Assembly: GCF_002019665.1 (NCBI RefSeq)
Contig: NZ_KV917375.1
Span: 3,018,702 to 3,082,701 of the forward strand
Direction: 5' to 3'
Length of the DNA stretch: 64,000 nt
Source of the DNA: Sutcliffiella halmapala
GTDB taxonomy: Bacteria > Bacillota > Bacilli > Bacillales > Bacillaceae_I
Made by a program: the position numbers and the translations under genes. The notes beneath the pieces were generated by a model that was not told the origin of the DNA, ran no database searches, and worked only from the letters and a program-made list of their open reading frames with translations. This document shows positions 8,613 to 17,412 of this stretch, in pieces; within the stretch, counting starts at the first letter, position 1; each line of letters begins with the position of its first letter.

Positions 8613-9233
8613 TTAGTTTGAAATAAACATTTGCGTCCAATAATGACCTGAACGGCCACCCTTCGCATAACCTACCCCAATTTCAGTATACTGGGTAGAC
8701 AAAATATTCTTTCTATGGCCATCACTATTCATCCAAGCATTCATGACCTCTTGTGGTGTTCTTTGCCCAGCAGCAATATTCTCACCTGCTGCTCGGTAAG
8801 TAATACCAAAATTACTAATCATCGTAAACGGAGATCCATATGTTGGAGACGTATGACTAAAATAATTCTTATCTATCATATCTTGGGACTTGTATCTTGC
8901 AACTCTAGATAACTCCCAATTCATTTTTAATGGTTTTAAGCCATGTTTACTACGTTCTTGATTCACTAGAACAGCAACTTGTTCCTCTAGTGACTTCTCC
9001 TCTCCTAACTCTGGAATGTTAAGTTTTTGACCTGGGTAGATAAGATTAGGATTCTTAACGGTAGGGTTCGCAGCTATCACTTCTGAAACACCTACTTGAT
9101 ACTTAACAGCAATTTTCCACATCGTATCACCGGATTGTACCGTATGACTTGTAGCTGCTAATGCTGCAGTATTTCCACCTAAGACTAAAGCGACAATCGA
9201 CAAGGGTATGAGGACTTTCTTTAAATTTTTCAT
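8613..9233 (-). CDS. Secreted LysM plus CAP-domain protein (YkwD/SafA-like)
   Basis: A 206-residue secreted protein. A signal peptide (about residues 1-27, ending ALA-A) is followed by one LysM peptidoglycan-binding module (HTVQSGDTMWKIAVKYQ to YPGQKLNIP, about 31-75). A C-terminal CAP/SCP domain (about 84-206) then has the usual NQERSKHGLKPL, YFSHTSPTYGSPF, AAGENIAAG and WMNSDGHRKNIL motifs. This architecture is common in Bacillus spore-coat or cell-wall associated YkwD-like proteins; the CAP domain's activity is not established. It stands alone with its own terminator. Confidence 0.9.
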   Translation of the reverse strand: MKNLKKVLIPLSIVALVLGGNTAALAATSHTVQSGDTMWKIAVKYQVGVSEVIAANPTVKNPNLIYPGQKLNIPELGEEKSLEEQVAVLVNQERSKHGLKPLKMNWELSRVARYKSQDMIDKNYFSHTSPTYGSPFTMISNFGITYRAAGENIAAGQRTPQEVMNAWMNSDGHRKNILSTQYTEIGVGYAKGGRSGHYWTQMFISN

Positions 9234-9330
9234 ACTCTTACTCTATTATGAATAACCAAAAATAGAAACAAGAAATTATTGTAAGAAAACAAAATCAAAC
9301 TCCAAAGAACCATACCTTTAAATCCCAAAA

Positions 9331-9350
9331 GGGGCCTGGCACCATATGGT
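9331..9350. repeat. GGTGCC-type short palindrome, copy 1
   Basis: GGGGCCTGGCACC just beyond the stop of the exporter gene. It is one of three related GGTGCCAGGCACC-like palindromes in the window (others at 42028 and 52961), all in the spaces after gene ends. Confidence 0.5.
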
Positions 9351-9352
9351 AT

Positions 9353-10114
9353 TTATTGTAATAATAGAAATACAACGGCTACTCCGGCGCCGATTGCGAA
9401 GGCGGTAAGTAGGGCTTCGGCTCCTTTAGATAGGCCAGATACGAAGTGACCTACCATTAGGTCGCGGACTGCGTTGGTTATTAGGAGTCCTGGAACGAGA
9501 GGCATGACTGATCCGATTATGATTTTATCAAGTTCTTGACCGATCCCGAAATTAACCATCTGAAAAGCAAGAAATGCGATAATCAGGGAAGCGATAAACT
9601 CCGCAAAAAATTTAACCTGTGTATAATGTTGAACACAAAGTAAGCTTGCAAATCCTATCCCCCCTACAATTATTGCTGGTAAAAAATCACCCCAAACTCC
9701 TTTGAACATAATTAAAAACGAACCACTTGCAATCGCCGCTGCAAGTATTTGAATCCAAATCGGAAAGGCTAAATGGGACGCTTCAAGTTCCTTAAGTGAC
9801 TCATATGCAACTTCAACATCTAGCTGACCACTGGAAATTTGTCGAGAAATGCTATTTACTCGAGCAACCTTTTCCAAATCTGTCGATCGATTACTGATTC
9901 TCACTAGTTGAGTAGGGTTAGTCCCTTTAAGTGAAACAATAATACCAGTTGGCGTCACAAAACTATGCGTTTCTGTTATTCCATATGATGCAGCAATTCG
10001 AGTCATGGTGTCTTCTACTCTGTATGTCTCCGCTCCACTTTCCATCATGATTTTACCTGCTAGAAGACATACCTTTATAACTTGTTCTGCGCTATGCTCC
10101 ACCACTCTACTCAT
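9353..10114 (-). CDS. Threonine/serine exporter, ThrE N-terminal half (YjjP type)
   Basis: A 253-residue membrane protein of the PF06738 (ThrE/YjjP) family. The N-terminal soluble part has the conserved GKIMMESGAETYRVEDTM motif. It is followed by about five membrane segments with the conserved stretch GSVMPLVPGLLITNAVRDL. In Corynebacterium ThrE both halves are fused; here the other half is the upstream gene, overlapping by 8 nt, so they should form one transporter. AGAGGTGA precedes the ATG. Export of small amino or dicarboxylic acids is family knowledge; the substrate is not shown here. Confidence 0.88.
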   Translation of the reverse strand: MSRVVEHSAEQVIKVCLLAGKIMMESGAETYRVEDTMTRIAASYGITETHSFVTPTGIIVSLKGTNPTQLVRISNRSTDLEKVARVNSISRQISSGQLDVEVAYESLKELEASHLAFPIWIQILAAAIASGSFLIMFKGVWGDFLPAIIVGGIGFASLLCVQHYTQVKFFAEFIASLIIAFLAFQMVNFGIGQELDKIIIGSVMPLVPGLLITNAVRDLMVGHFVSGLSKGAEALLTAFAIGAGVAVVFLLLQ

Positions 10115-10586
10115 TTGCCCTTTTCACCTCTTTACTTGATTCACCACTCGACTTTTTAATCACCTTCATCACACTTTGTACAAGAACCTCAGCAAACACA
10201 AGCCCCATTGCAATTGCACCTGAAATCATAAATGCTTTTGCTGCCAACGGTATAGCTGCTAAATAATCATTTTGAGCAAGATTGCGCATTGTATTATAAG
10301 CAATCCCACCAGGAACAAGCGGGATGATTCCTGCAACACTAAAAATAATCATTGGCATTCGAAAACGCTTCGCCATTATATGTCCTACTAAGGCAACTGC
10401 GAACGAACCGACAAAAGAAGCAATTACCGGATCCACTCCAGCATCAGCTAATAGTATGTATGAAATCCATCCGACCATTCCAACAAAGCCACAATGAATT
10501 AACGATTTTCTTGGCGCATTAAAAATTACTCCAAAACCTGCCGAAGCAATAAAACTAAATAATATTTGTGACCCGATATATCCCAT
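10107..10586 (-). CDS. Threonine/serine exporter, ThrE C-terminal half (YjjB type)
   Basis: A 159-residue membrane protein of PF12821, with four to five hydrophobic segments and the conserved FSVAGIIPLVPGGIAYNTMR motif. This matches the PLVPG motif of its partner, consistent with the two halves being ancient duplicates. GAGGTGAAGCA precedes the ATG. The reading frame overlaps the partner gene by 8 nt (translational coupling). In E. coli the homologous pair YjjB/YjjP has been linked to succinate export, so the substrate could be an organic acid rather than threonine. Confidence 0.88.
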   Translation of the reverse strand: MGYIGSQILFSFIASAGFGVIFNAPRKSLIHCGFVGMVGWISYILLADAGVDPVIASFVGSFAVALVGHIMAKRFRMPMIIFSVAGIIPLVPGGIAYNTMRNLAQNDYLAAIPLAAKAFMISGAIAMGLVFAEVLVQSVMKVIKKSSGESSKEVKRANE

Positions 10587-10640
10587 TGCTTCACCTCATT
10601 TTTTCTAATAAAGCTTATTATATAGCATTTTGAAGGAAGA

Positions 10641-10687
10641 ACCCAAAGAAACTAACAGAGAAAAATACTCTGTTAGTTTCTTTGGGT
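10641..10687. terminator. 20-bp perfect hairpin after the YdcF gene
   Basis: Perfect inverted repeat, arms 10641-10660 and 10668-10687 (ACCCAAAGAAACTAACAGAG), loop of 7 nt. It separates the YdcF gene from the exporter pair. The T-run is weak on both sides, but stem stability is high. Confidence 0.75.
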
Positions 10688-10711
10688 AATTTTCATATAT
10701 GATTACTAACT

Positions 10712-11293
10712 TCATCTATCCACTAACCATGTTTTTGCTACTGCCACATACTCTCTCGTCCAAAGTTTAAAGATAGCAATTTTCGGAGTTTTTCCAGGTA
10801 GTGTATGCACTTCTTGAAACCCCAAACGTTTGGCAATGATAGATGCACGGTAAAGATGAAAATCATTGCTAACAATTGCTACAGATGCGTTTTCTTCCAT
10901 GAATTGTTTAGAATAAGATAAATTTTCATATGTAGTAGTCGAAGAACCTTCTTTAATGATTCGCTCATTCTCGATCCCATGTGCCAACAAAAAACGTGAC
11001 ATTGCTTCTGCTTCTGTTATGTCTTCTCCTGGCCCCTGTCCTCCAGAAACAATTACCTTCGTACTTGGATTTTCATTTAAGTAATCCAACGCAGCTTCTA
11101 CTCGATATTTTAATGCTAGAGTCATTTGTTCGCCTTTCACCCTTGCCCCTAGTACTATTAAATAGTCCACCTCATTTGGGGGTTGTTCTTTAGCGGTATG
11201 ATAGATAAAAGCATGTACTGTTATCAAATATATACCTAAAATAAATCCTAGAGGGAGAAGCAGCTTTTTCCACTTTAATTTCTTCAACATCAT
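10712..11293 (-). CDS. YdcF/SanA-like (DUF218) membrane-anchored protein
   Basis: About 193 residues: one N-terminal membrane anchor (about residues 6-28, LLPLGFILGIYLITVHAFI), then a DUF218/ElyC domain. The domain shows the usual VDYLIVLGARVKGE, YRVEAALDYLNENP, KVIVSGGQG, EAEAMSRFLLAHGI and AIVSNDFHLYRA blocks. Relatives (ElyC, SanA, YdcF) affect cell-envelope biogenesis; no enzyme activity is firmly assigned. The longest frame opens with TTG at 11308. AGGGGA lies just before ATG-ATG-TTG at 11293-11285, so the real start is one of those three codons. Confidence 0.85.
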   Translation of the reverse strand: MMLKKLKWKKLLLPLGFILGIYLITVHAFIYHTAKEQPPNEVDYLIVLGARVKGEQMTLALKYRVEAALDYLNENPSTKVIVSGGQGPGEDITEAEAMSRFLLAHGIENERIIKEGSSTTTYENLSYSKQFMEENASVAIVSNDFHLYRASIIAKRLGFQEVHTLPGKTPKIAIFKLWTREYVAVAKTWLVDR

Positions 11294-11384
11294 TCCCCTA
11301 CCATTCAAAAAAATCTTTATCTACTTATTTAACGTATAGTTAATTGGTATAGTTCCAAAAAAGGGAGAATATGTTTTCGAAAGA

Positions 11385-12503
11385 TCAAAGTTCTTCTTCG
11401 CGCAATTTATCATAACTTCTAACAGGCTTAATGTTTATTTCTACCTCCAATAACTCAGGTACAGATTGATGTTTAAATGTAGCATTCCAATCATCATAAT
11501 GATGACGAAAAGCATGATCCTCTAGATTAAAAATATCTGCTCCTAAATTCCTTCCTTTTTGATAAGAATTCATCACATCCTTTTTTATGTTTTCGCTTAC
11601 CTTCTCTTTAATCTTGTTTAGGTTCAGCCCCTCAATACTCTCTCTTACTAACACGCCTATTTGAGAGGTGAGAACATAGCCTTCTTTTTTCATGACCAAT
11701 TTTGTATGAGGTTTTAAAACTTCTATAGCCGAAAGCGTGTTTGCTACATCAATAACAGTTATATTCCGGCGTGATGCTTCATTAACTTGTATAAATCCAT
11801 ATAGATCATTTTCAGACAACCAGCCCAAAAATGTTTGATTTTTCACTAAATATGCGCCACTGATATAAGTAGTGATGATACCTTTTTTATTTTGAAGTAT
11901 AACTTGATCCTCTAAACTTATAGAGGGAATTAACATCGTTTTGGTTTTTTCATTATACATATAGAGCAGTTCTCTAAATGTAATAGGTGGAATGGTTGAA
12001 TTCTGATGTTGCATATCTTGTGGCTGATTCATTCTTGAAATAGAATAGGGATATTGAAATGGCATTTTGGCTGTAAACACATTTTCCAAATCCACATTCG
12101 TTCCATAAACCCATCCAGTAAGCCTGACGTTAAAATTAGAAACTAGCGACTGGAGGGTTTCTTGTAAGTTTCTCTCTAAGATTCCTTCACCAAGTAAAAA
12201 TAAATTAAGCTGATCATAATTCACCTGTATTTGGATGTTTTTATAAATTTCTTCTATAGCAGTTTCAACAGTATTTCCACTTCCCTTTGCCAACCACACA
12301 GGTATCGATTCATTAGCCTTTCCTTGTTCTGTTTTAGCAACATTCGAAAAATCCAAAAATTGCAATATAACTTGATATTCATCATCGATATAATCAATAC
12401 CCAATCCAACTACATAAGCTAAGAATTGCACTTCTTTAGTTCCACTGCAACCTACTAAAACTAAATGAATAACTAAGATCAATGACAATATTATATTTCT
12501 CAT
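11385..12503 (-). CDS. gerC: Ger(x)C-family spore germination lipoprotein
   Basis: A 372-residue C subunit of a nutrient germinant receptor. The signal sequence ends in the lipobox LVLVGC (Cys19), so it is anchored to the outer face of the spore inner membrane. The rest is the usual GerAC fold with a GLGIDY start motif. It is the last gene of the three-gene receptor operon. Its ATG overlaps the stop of the A-subunit gene (ATGA), with GGGGGGA as binding site. Expression in the forespore under SigG is family knowledge; I did not identify the promoter. The germinant it responds to cannot be deduced. Confidence 0.92.
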   Translation of the reverse strand: MRNIILSLILVIHLVLVGCSGTKEVQFLAYVVGLGIDYIDDEYQVILQFLDFSNVAKTEQGKANESIPVWLAKGSGNTVETAIEEIYKNIQIQVNYDQLNLFLLGEGILERNLQETLQSLVSNFNVRLTGWVYGTNVDLENVFTAKMPFQYPYSISRMNQPQDMQHQNSTIPPITFRELLYMYNEKTKTMLIPSISLEDQVILQNKKGIITTYISGAYLVKNQTFLGWLSENDLYGFIQVNEASRRNITVIDVANTLSAIEVLKPHTKLVMKKEGYVLTSQIGVLVRESIEGLNLNKIKEKVSENIKKDVMNSYQKGRNLGADIFNLEDHAFRHHYDDWNATFKHQSVPELLEVEINIKPVRSYDKLREEEL

Positions 12504-13939
12504 GAGGAAGTCCCCCCAATCCTTGTCTTATCTTTCGGTTTTAATGATGTTGACCTTTTATTCGCTAAATTTGCTGGGTTGCGAAAAAGAATATATAGTA
12601 TATCCTTCATATTAAATTCAAGAAAGTTTACCATATATGAAATCCCGAAAGATTGTAGCCTACAAAGAAGAAGCACAATAGATAGGAGACCTATCATAAA
12701 ACCAAAGATTCCAAAAAATGCGCTTAATGCTAAAATATATAATCTGATTATAAAAACATTACCTAATAATGATTGATTCACTAATGTAAAACTTGCAACA
12801 GCCGTAATACCAATGATTACTAACATCGTTGGAGAAGTAATGCCCCCTCTAATAGCTGCATCACCAATGATTAATCCTCCAAGGACAGCTACCGTCTGCC
12901 CAACTGATTTCGGTAACCTGACACCCGCCTCTTTAAATAATTCGAACATTATTAACATAATGAGAGTTTCAAGAAATACAGGAAATGGTAGACCAAGTCT
13001 TGATACCGTTATTGTCGCAATAAGAGGTAATGGTAGCTGACCAACATTATGTGTAATTAGCGCGGTATAAAACCCTGGTAAAAATAAGGTGACCGCAAAA
13101 CCAAGAAACCTCAATAACCTTTCTATGGTGGCATAATAAAAGTTAACATTTGCATCTTCAGGTGTTTTAAAAAGATAGGAAAAATTTGAAGGTGCGATTA
13201 ATACAGTTGGCGCACCATCAACAATTAGCGCAAAACGTCCCTGATTTAGTGAATCCACAACAAAATCTGGTCTCCCACTATAGTTAACTAAAGGAAATAT
13301 GGACGCTGGCGTATCCACAATTAATTCTTCTAACATCGAGCTACTTGTAAGAACATCAATATCTATTTGCTCCATTTTCTCCTTAATATTCGATAAAATT
13401 TCTTGGTTGATAATATCTTCTATATAAACTAAAGTAACAATTGTTTTAGATCTATCTCCTACTATGTAATCCCTCATTACCAAGGATTTAGTTTTTAAAC
13501 GCTTCCTAATTAGACCAATGTTTGTTATTCTTTCTTCTATAAACCCATCCTTCGGTCCCCTAATCGAAATATCTGTAGAGGATTCTTCTGTATTACGAGA
13601 TGGGATCTTGCTAATATCATATAAATAGATAAACCCATCATCTTCTGGAGTTATTAGCACAAGTTTCCCGTCAAATACCTCTTGGACGATAAAATCTTCA
13701 GTTACTTCTTCTAAAGACTTCTTCTCCTCTTGAAATGCGGTGGAAAGATTTTTTTTATCCTTTAGAAAAGGCATCCTTAATGTATGTAATAAACTAGAAT
13801 CAACCAAGGATTTACAATAAATTATAATAATTGGTTTTCCCATTATTTCTTCTTCTGATTTTATCCTCACATCAGAAGATTGATTGAATAGTTCTTGTAA
13901 AGCGTCTAGTGATAAATCAATCTCATGAACTTGAGCCAC
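12500..13939 (-). CDS. gerA: GerA-family spore germination protein (A subunit)
   Basis: A 479-residue A subunit of the germinant receptor. The N-terminal soluble domain (about residues 1-240) contains the conserved RGPKDGFIEERITNIGLIRK and DYIVGDRSKT blocks. About five membrane helices follow, including FLPGFYTALITHN and ISPTMLVIIG-like segments (here GITSPTMLVII). The start is GTG behind GAGGTGG. The reading frame overlaps the B-subunit gene by 17 nt and the C-subunit gene by 4 nt. The length is normal for the family and no residue is obviously missing. Confidence 0.93.
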   Translation of the reverse strand: MAQVHEIDLSLDALQELFNQSSDVRIKSEEEIMGKPIIIIYCKSLVDSSLLHTLRMPFLKDKKNLSTAFQEEKKSLEEVTEDFIVQEVFDGKLVLITPEDDGFIYLYDISKIPSRNTEESSTDISIRGPKDGFIEERITNIGLIRKRLKTKSLVMRDYIVGDRSKTIVTLVYIEDIINQEILSNIKEKMEQIDIDVLTSSSMLEELIVDTPASIFPLVNYSGRPDFVVDSLNQGRFALIVDGAPTVLIAPSNFSYLFKTPEDANVNFYYATIERLLRFLGFAVTLFLPGFYTALITHNVGQLPLPLIATITVSRLGLPFPVFLETLIMLIMFELFKEAGVRLPKSVGQTVAVLGGLIIGDAAIRGGITSPTMLVIIGITAVASFTLVNQSLLGNVFIIRLYILALSAFFGIFGFMIGLLSIVLLLCRLQSFGISYMVNFLEFNMKDILYILFRNPANLANKRSTSLKPKDKTRIGGTSS

Positions 13940-15023
13940 TACTCATACCACCTCGTATTCTCTTCTTGCCCTTTTTCCAAAGAATAAAGTATAGAAATGG
14001 CAGATAAACCACCAGTGCACATAAGGAGAAAGGTAAGAATAGCTCATTAACGAATGAATACAGCGTACTTAAATCCATCGGAAGAATAACTCCTGCATAC
14101 ATAACAAGGTACATTCCTATCATCAAACCAAGGGACTTTTTTCCTTTCCCCAAAATTTGCACAGCTATTAATACATATAGAGATATTCGAATGAATCCCC
14201 CTGCTAACCATTGAAAAATAGCCAAAAAATCTGCATGAGAAAAGTATTTTCCAATGGTTAGGATGCGCCACTGTTCAAAAGCAGGATAACGAAAGTGACT
14301 TACTTGATGAGGACCAAACTCCACAATTGCACCTACAGTAGGTCCTACCATTAAACCTAAAATAATACATCCAACTAAGAATACTTTTTTCTTCGTTAAT
14401 GGTTTCTTTAATTGTGGGAGAAAAAAAAGCAAAATAATTAACTCTAGAATTGGCATCGAAGAATACAATACGCCATGAGTTATCGGCCCATATCCATTTT
14501 CTAAAATTGGCAATAATAACTCATAATTTTTATTTTTTATATTCCCGAGCATTACAAAAAAACCTAAAAAAGTGACAAATGGTAATAGGATGCACCCAGC
14601 AGCTATAATAGCCCTTAATCCTGACTCCGACCCCCAAAAACATAAGAAAACAAGAAAAAAACCTATAACAAAAACCGGAATATCTTGCATATAGCTGATC
14701 TTACTCCAGATAACAATATCTTTCGTTGTTATCCATGCACTGACATATAAATAAAGTGCTAGCGGCAGTAAGGAAATATAATAAACTACTGAGGTGCTGC
14801 TATTTTTCAGAAATTCAACTAATGAAAGTTTGTTAAGTATTTTACTCATATTTGACAATAAAAAGCTGATAATCAATAGAGGGAGAATTGCCATTAAAAT
14901 ACTAACCCAAGCATCCCTCTTTGCTACAGTTACGAGCGGAGGAATGATTTGGACATGTGCGAAAAGACCTGTTGATAGCATAATGACGAACACAATAGAA
15001 ATAAATTTCAATGATGATTTCAT
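13923..15023 (-). CDS. gerB: GerB-type endospore germination permease
   Basis: A 366-residue integral membrane protein with ten hydrophobic segments, of the spore-germination branch of the APC transporter superfamily, which binds the germinant. The motif VTVAKRDAWVSIL near residues 31-43 is characteristic of GerAB proteins. It is the first gene of the operon, before the A and C subunits, an order different from the usual A-B-C. GAAGGG precedes the ATG. The three subunits together make one complete receptor at the spore inner membrane. Confidence 0.93.
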   Translation of the reverse strand: MKSSLKFISIVFVIMLSTGLFAHVQIIPPLVTVAKRDAWVSILMAILPLLIISFLLSNMSKILNKLSLVEFLKNSSTSVVYYISLLPLALYLYVSAWITTKDIVIWSKISYMQDIPVFVIGFFLVFLCFWGSESGLRAIIAAGCILLPFVTFLGFFVMLGNIKNKNYELLLPILENGYGPITHGVLYSSMPILELIILLFFLPQLKKPLTKKKVFLVGCIILGLMVGPTVGAIVEFGPHQVSHFRYPAFEQWRILTIGKYFSHADFLAIFQWLAGGFIRISLYVLIAVQILGKGKKSLGLMIGMYLVMYAGVILPMDLSTLYSFVNELFLPFSLCALVVYLPFLYFILWKKGKKRIRGGMSSGSSS

Positions 15024-15128
15024 GATGCACCCTTCACGGATAGTTTTTCCTTATTATTACAAGAAAAGATAATTTTATTCGAATGGATATTAAAATATGT
15101 TGGCAAAACGGGTTTTTCATTATTATTT

Positions 15129-15195
15129 GGGCTACCCTGAAAATGACTTGGTTATCAGTTGAACGTCCTGTTGATTTGCGATTCTAGAACCTCCT
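15129..15195 (+). repeat. Dispersed intergenic repeat, degenerate copy R2
   Basis: Begins GGCTACCCTGAAAATGA and continues to GTCCTGTTGATTTGCGATTC. It shares TACCCTGAAAAT exactly with the copy at 16783 and CTGTTGATTT-like sequence with the full copy at 28871. It lies in the space upstream of the ger operon. Confidence 0.55.
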
Positions 15196-15327
15196 ACAGA
15201 ACAAGGAAGGCTATGAAAAAAAGCTATTTCTACATACATATCCCGTTCAAGCAACTTAGTCATAAATCTTTTAACACACCATCTACAAGTAGACTATAAC
15301 AATGTGAATACTCACCTTTTCTAACTC

Positions 15328-15358
15328 AAAAAAGAGAGTAGATTAATATCTCACTCTC
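15328..15358 (-). terminator. Terminator of the SpoIIP-like operon
   Basis: GAGAGT (15334-15339) and ACTCTC (15353-15358), with an inner AGAT...ATCT extension, followed on the minus strand by six T. It lies directly after the small 51-codon ORF. Confidence 0.75.
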
Positions 15359-15371
15359 AACATAAATAAAC

Positions 15372-15527
15372 TTAGAAATTAAATTCTTCATATAAAGAAA
15401 GGGACATTAGAATGATTCCCGCAATAAAAAAAGCTAGAGTTGCAATCCAGTGAAAGATCGAAAAAGAAATAATCGTGGAAACAAAAGTAAATAATAACCA
15501 TTTAAATGTATTCCTAATCGAACTCAC
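15372..15527 (-). CDS. Putative 51-aa membrane protein
   Basis: A small frame of 51 codons starting GTG at 15527, 15 nt after the stop of the SpoIIP-like gene, and ending just before a good terminator. It has two hydrophobic stretches (KWLLFTFVSTIISFSIFHW and ATLAFFIAGIILMSLSLY) and an acidic end EEFNF, the composition of a real small membrane protein. AAGGA is present but only 1 nt from the GTG, so the start is uncertain. In B. subtilis spoIIP is followed by yqxA, but I see no resemblance to that protein. Confidence 0.5.
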   Translation of the reverse strand: MSSIRNTFKWLLFTFVSTIISFSIFHWIATLAFFIAGIILMSLSLYEEFNF

Positions 15528-15542
15528 ATCCTTACATACTTA

Positions 15543-16739
15543 TTAAAAGGCTCCCGCGTCCTTTTCCTTCCAAAGGATCTCACTATATACTTCAGCAAAT
15601 GCTTTAATCGTATTATGAAGTTCTTCTAAATTATTATCTACACCGCCAACTTCTAAGAGGATTGATTTATTGGATAAATCTTGACCATACACACCATTCC
15701 CCTGGGATTTATTTTTCGGCCATATCTTCCTACTAATTCCGGGATATTTTGCTTCCATGGCATTATCTAATTTAGTTGCAAACTCCATGTTCTTTTTATA
15801 ATCCTTATGACTTTCACCTACTACAAACATCACTTTAGCATAGCTCTTCCCATTAATAATTGCAGTAGTGTGTTCTTTTCGAGCAGAATCTCGATGAATA
15901 TCAATGACATATTTCACTTCATTATTCGTAGCTAGAACCTCTTGTAATCCTTCCCTGGAATATTGATAAGCTTGTGATGCTTTCCATCCCCTAGCATGTA
16001 ATTCTTTCGTTACATTGGTCATATCGTGATTCGCATTTATACCTTTATTTTTTAATTCTTTCTTTAACATGTTTCCAACAGCTATAACGTTAACTTCCGG
16101 GTTATTGCTTATTGCCTCAACAGGAATGGTAGCATCTTTCAGTAGCGGCAAAAAAGACTCATAACTGTGAGAATGATAGATATAGACCAATTCCTCCTCC
16201 ATCGTTCTCTCTGACGGCGGTGCTGTTTCATTATGATTCTCTTTATATTGATTTATTTGTTCTTGTGCAATTTCCCTTTCTTTTAACAAAACTTCCATTG
16301 GCGGAGCAGATTCATGCGATAAAGTAACATCGTCTGTTCCTTGACTTGCGAAATATATATGGTTTTCATAGGCAAAAAAACCAGGTAGTTCATTACCTAA
16401 TAGGCTTCTTACATCTTTAGGTTTAATATTTGTTGCTAGCTGAAAAATAATAGATTGGACAGGTAGCTTTTCTACCACTACATCTTTCCCTACTAAATAG
16501 TGATTTTGGCTCTGAATTATGTTCAAATATAAATTAGCTTCATTTATATTGCCTAACCATGAAGTGATAATTTCAGATGACATTCTATTAGAAAAGACTG
16601 AACTGATAGAAGCGATTAATAGAAATGTCATAATGATGGCTATGATGGTACTGTTCAGATATATAATAAAGACATTCCTAGTTTGATTCTTCGTAACCTC
16701 TATAGTAAACTCCCTCCTTTTTCTATTATTTGTATGCAA
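15543..16739 (-). CDS. spoIIP: SpoIIP-family N-acetylmuramoyl-L-alanine amidase
   Basis: A stage II sporulation protein P family enzyme, up to 398 residues. It has one N-terminal membrane anchor (about residues 26-48), a linker region, and a C-terminal amidase domain from about 185. Likely zinc and catalytic residues are H and E in YIYHSHSYESFLP, H in VIDIHRDSA and E in ILLEVGG. SpoIIP cleaves septal peptidoglycan during engulfment together with SpoIID. The usual gpr and lepA neighbours are absent, so this may be a paralog. The TTG that opens the frame has no binding site. AAAGGAGGGA lies 7-8 nt before an in-frame ATA (16703), so the true start is unclear. Confidence 0.82.
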   Translation of the reverse strand: MHTNNRKRREFTIEVTKNQTRNVFIIYLNSTIIAIIMTFLLIASISSVFSNRMSSEIITSWLGNINEANLYLNIIQSQNHYLVGKDVVVEKLPVQSIIFQLATNIKPKDVRSLLGNELPGFFAYENHIYFASQGTDDVTLSHESAPPMEVLLKEREIAQEQINQYKENHNETAPPSERTMEEELVYIYHSHSYESFLPLLKDATIPVEAISNNPEVNVIAVGNMLKKELKNKGINANHDMTNVTKELHARGWKASQAYQYSREGLQEVLATNNEVKYVIDIHRDSARKEHTTAIINGKSYAKVMFVVGESHKDYKKNMEFATKLDNAMEAKYPGISRKIWPKNKSQGNGVYGQDLSNKSILLEVGGVDNNLEELHNTIKAFAEVYSEILWKEKDAGAF

Positions 16740-16782
16740 ATGTTGAAATAGTTAGAAGAGTATAGGTTTCTTTTTTGAAAAA

Positions 16783-16845
16783 TGTTACCCTGAAAATAAT
16801 TAGGCTACTGTTGAAACTCCCTGATGAATCCCGCTCTAATTAACA
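16783..16845 (+). repeat. Dispersed intergenic repeat, degenerate copy R3
   Basis: TTACCCTGAAAATAATTAGG followed by CTACTGTTGAAACTCCCTGA and TGAATCCCGCTC. It matches the full copy at 28871 (GTACTGTTAAACTCCC, GATTTCCGCTCC) and copy R2. It lies between the SpoIIP-like gene and the next operon. Confidence 0.6.
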
Positions 16846-16863
16846 ATAAGTTTTAACGAAGCT

Positions 16864-16904
16864 AAAAAAAGAAGGCAAAGTCATTTTTATCTGACTCTAC
16901 CTTC
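16864..16904 (-). terminator. Terminator of the two-component/PepSY operon
   Basis: GAAGG..GAGTCA and TGACTT..CCTTC pair on the minus strand (16871-16883 with 16892-16904), followed by seven T. This closes the five-gene operon that begins at 21909. Confidence 0.8.
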
Positions 16905-16927
16905 TTCCAGTTTACTATATCTATAAG

Positions 16928-17398
16928 TTAATGATGATTTCCATCATCGGTAGGAGATTCTTCTTCTTTATTAGACTCTTCTCCTAAAATTCTCTCTATT
17001 TCTTCTTGTGATAAATCACCTACCACAAGTTGCTTCGTAGGCATTACATGCATCCCTCGGGCTGTCACATGAGCTTGTACTCGATAGATTCCTTCTTTTT
17101 CGAAGACTTCTTCCACTTGGTAGATACCGTCCCTTTGATGGGAAATTTCTACTAGCTTACTAGCCTCTTTTCCTTTTTCGACATTCCAAATTTCAAACTG
17201 AACCTCCTGTGCGTCCTCTACGTTTTCTTCGCCTTGTCTCACGTGAGTTTTCAGTTCAATAGATTGGTTGGTCTGTACTTTTTCAGGTAATTGGATATCG
17301 ACATTTATAACCGTTAGTTCCACTTCTTCCTCTTGGACACTTGTACATCCCATAAGAAAGATACCTAACGTTACTAAGATAAGACTAATATTTTTCAT
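16928..17398 (-). CDS. YtkA/FixH-like lipoprotein
   Basis: A 156-residue lipoprotein. The signal sequence ends GIFLMGC, then one immunoglobulin-like YtkA domain (PF13115 type) follows: VDIQLPEKVQTNQSIELKTHV, RDGIYQVEEVFEKEGIYRVQ, HVTARGMHVMPTKQLVVG. The methionine/histidine-rich HVTARGMHVMP and the C-terminal HH could bind a metal; this is inference. The longest frame starts at 17425. I chose ATG at 17398 because AAGGAG lies 10 nt upstream and the signal peptide starts there. It is the last gene of the envelope operon. Confidence 0.8.
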   Translation of the reverse strand: MKNISLILVTLGIFLMGCTSVQEEEVELTVINVDIQLPEKVQTNQSIELKTHVRQGEENVEDAQEVQFEIWNVEKGKEASKLVEISHQRDGIYQVEEVFEKEGIYRVQAHVTARGMHVMPTKQLVVGDLSQEEIERILGEESNKEEESPTDDGNHH

Positions 17399-17412
17399 TA
17401 CGTTTCTACTCC

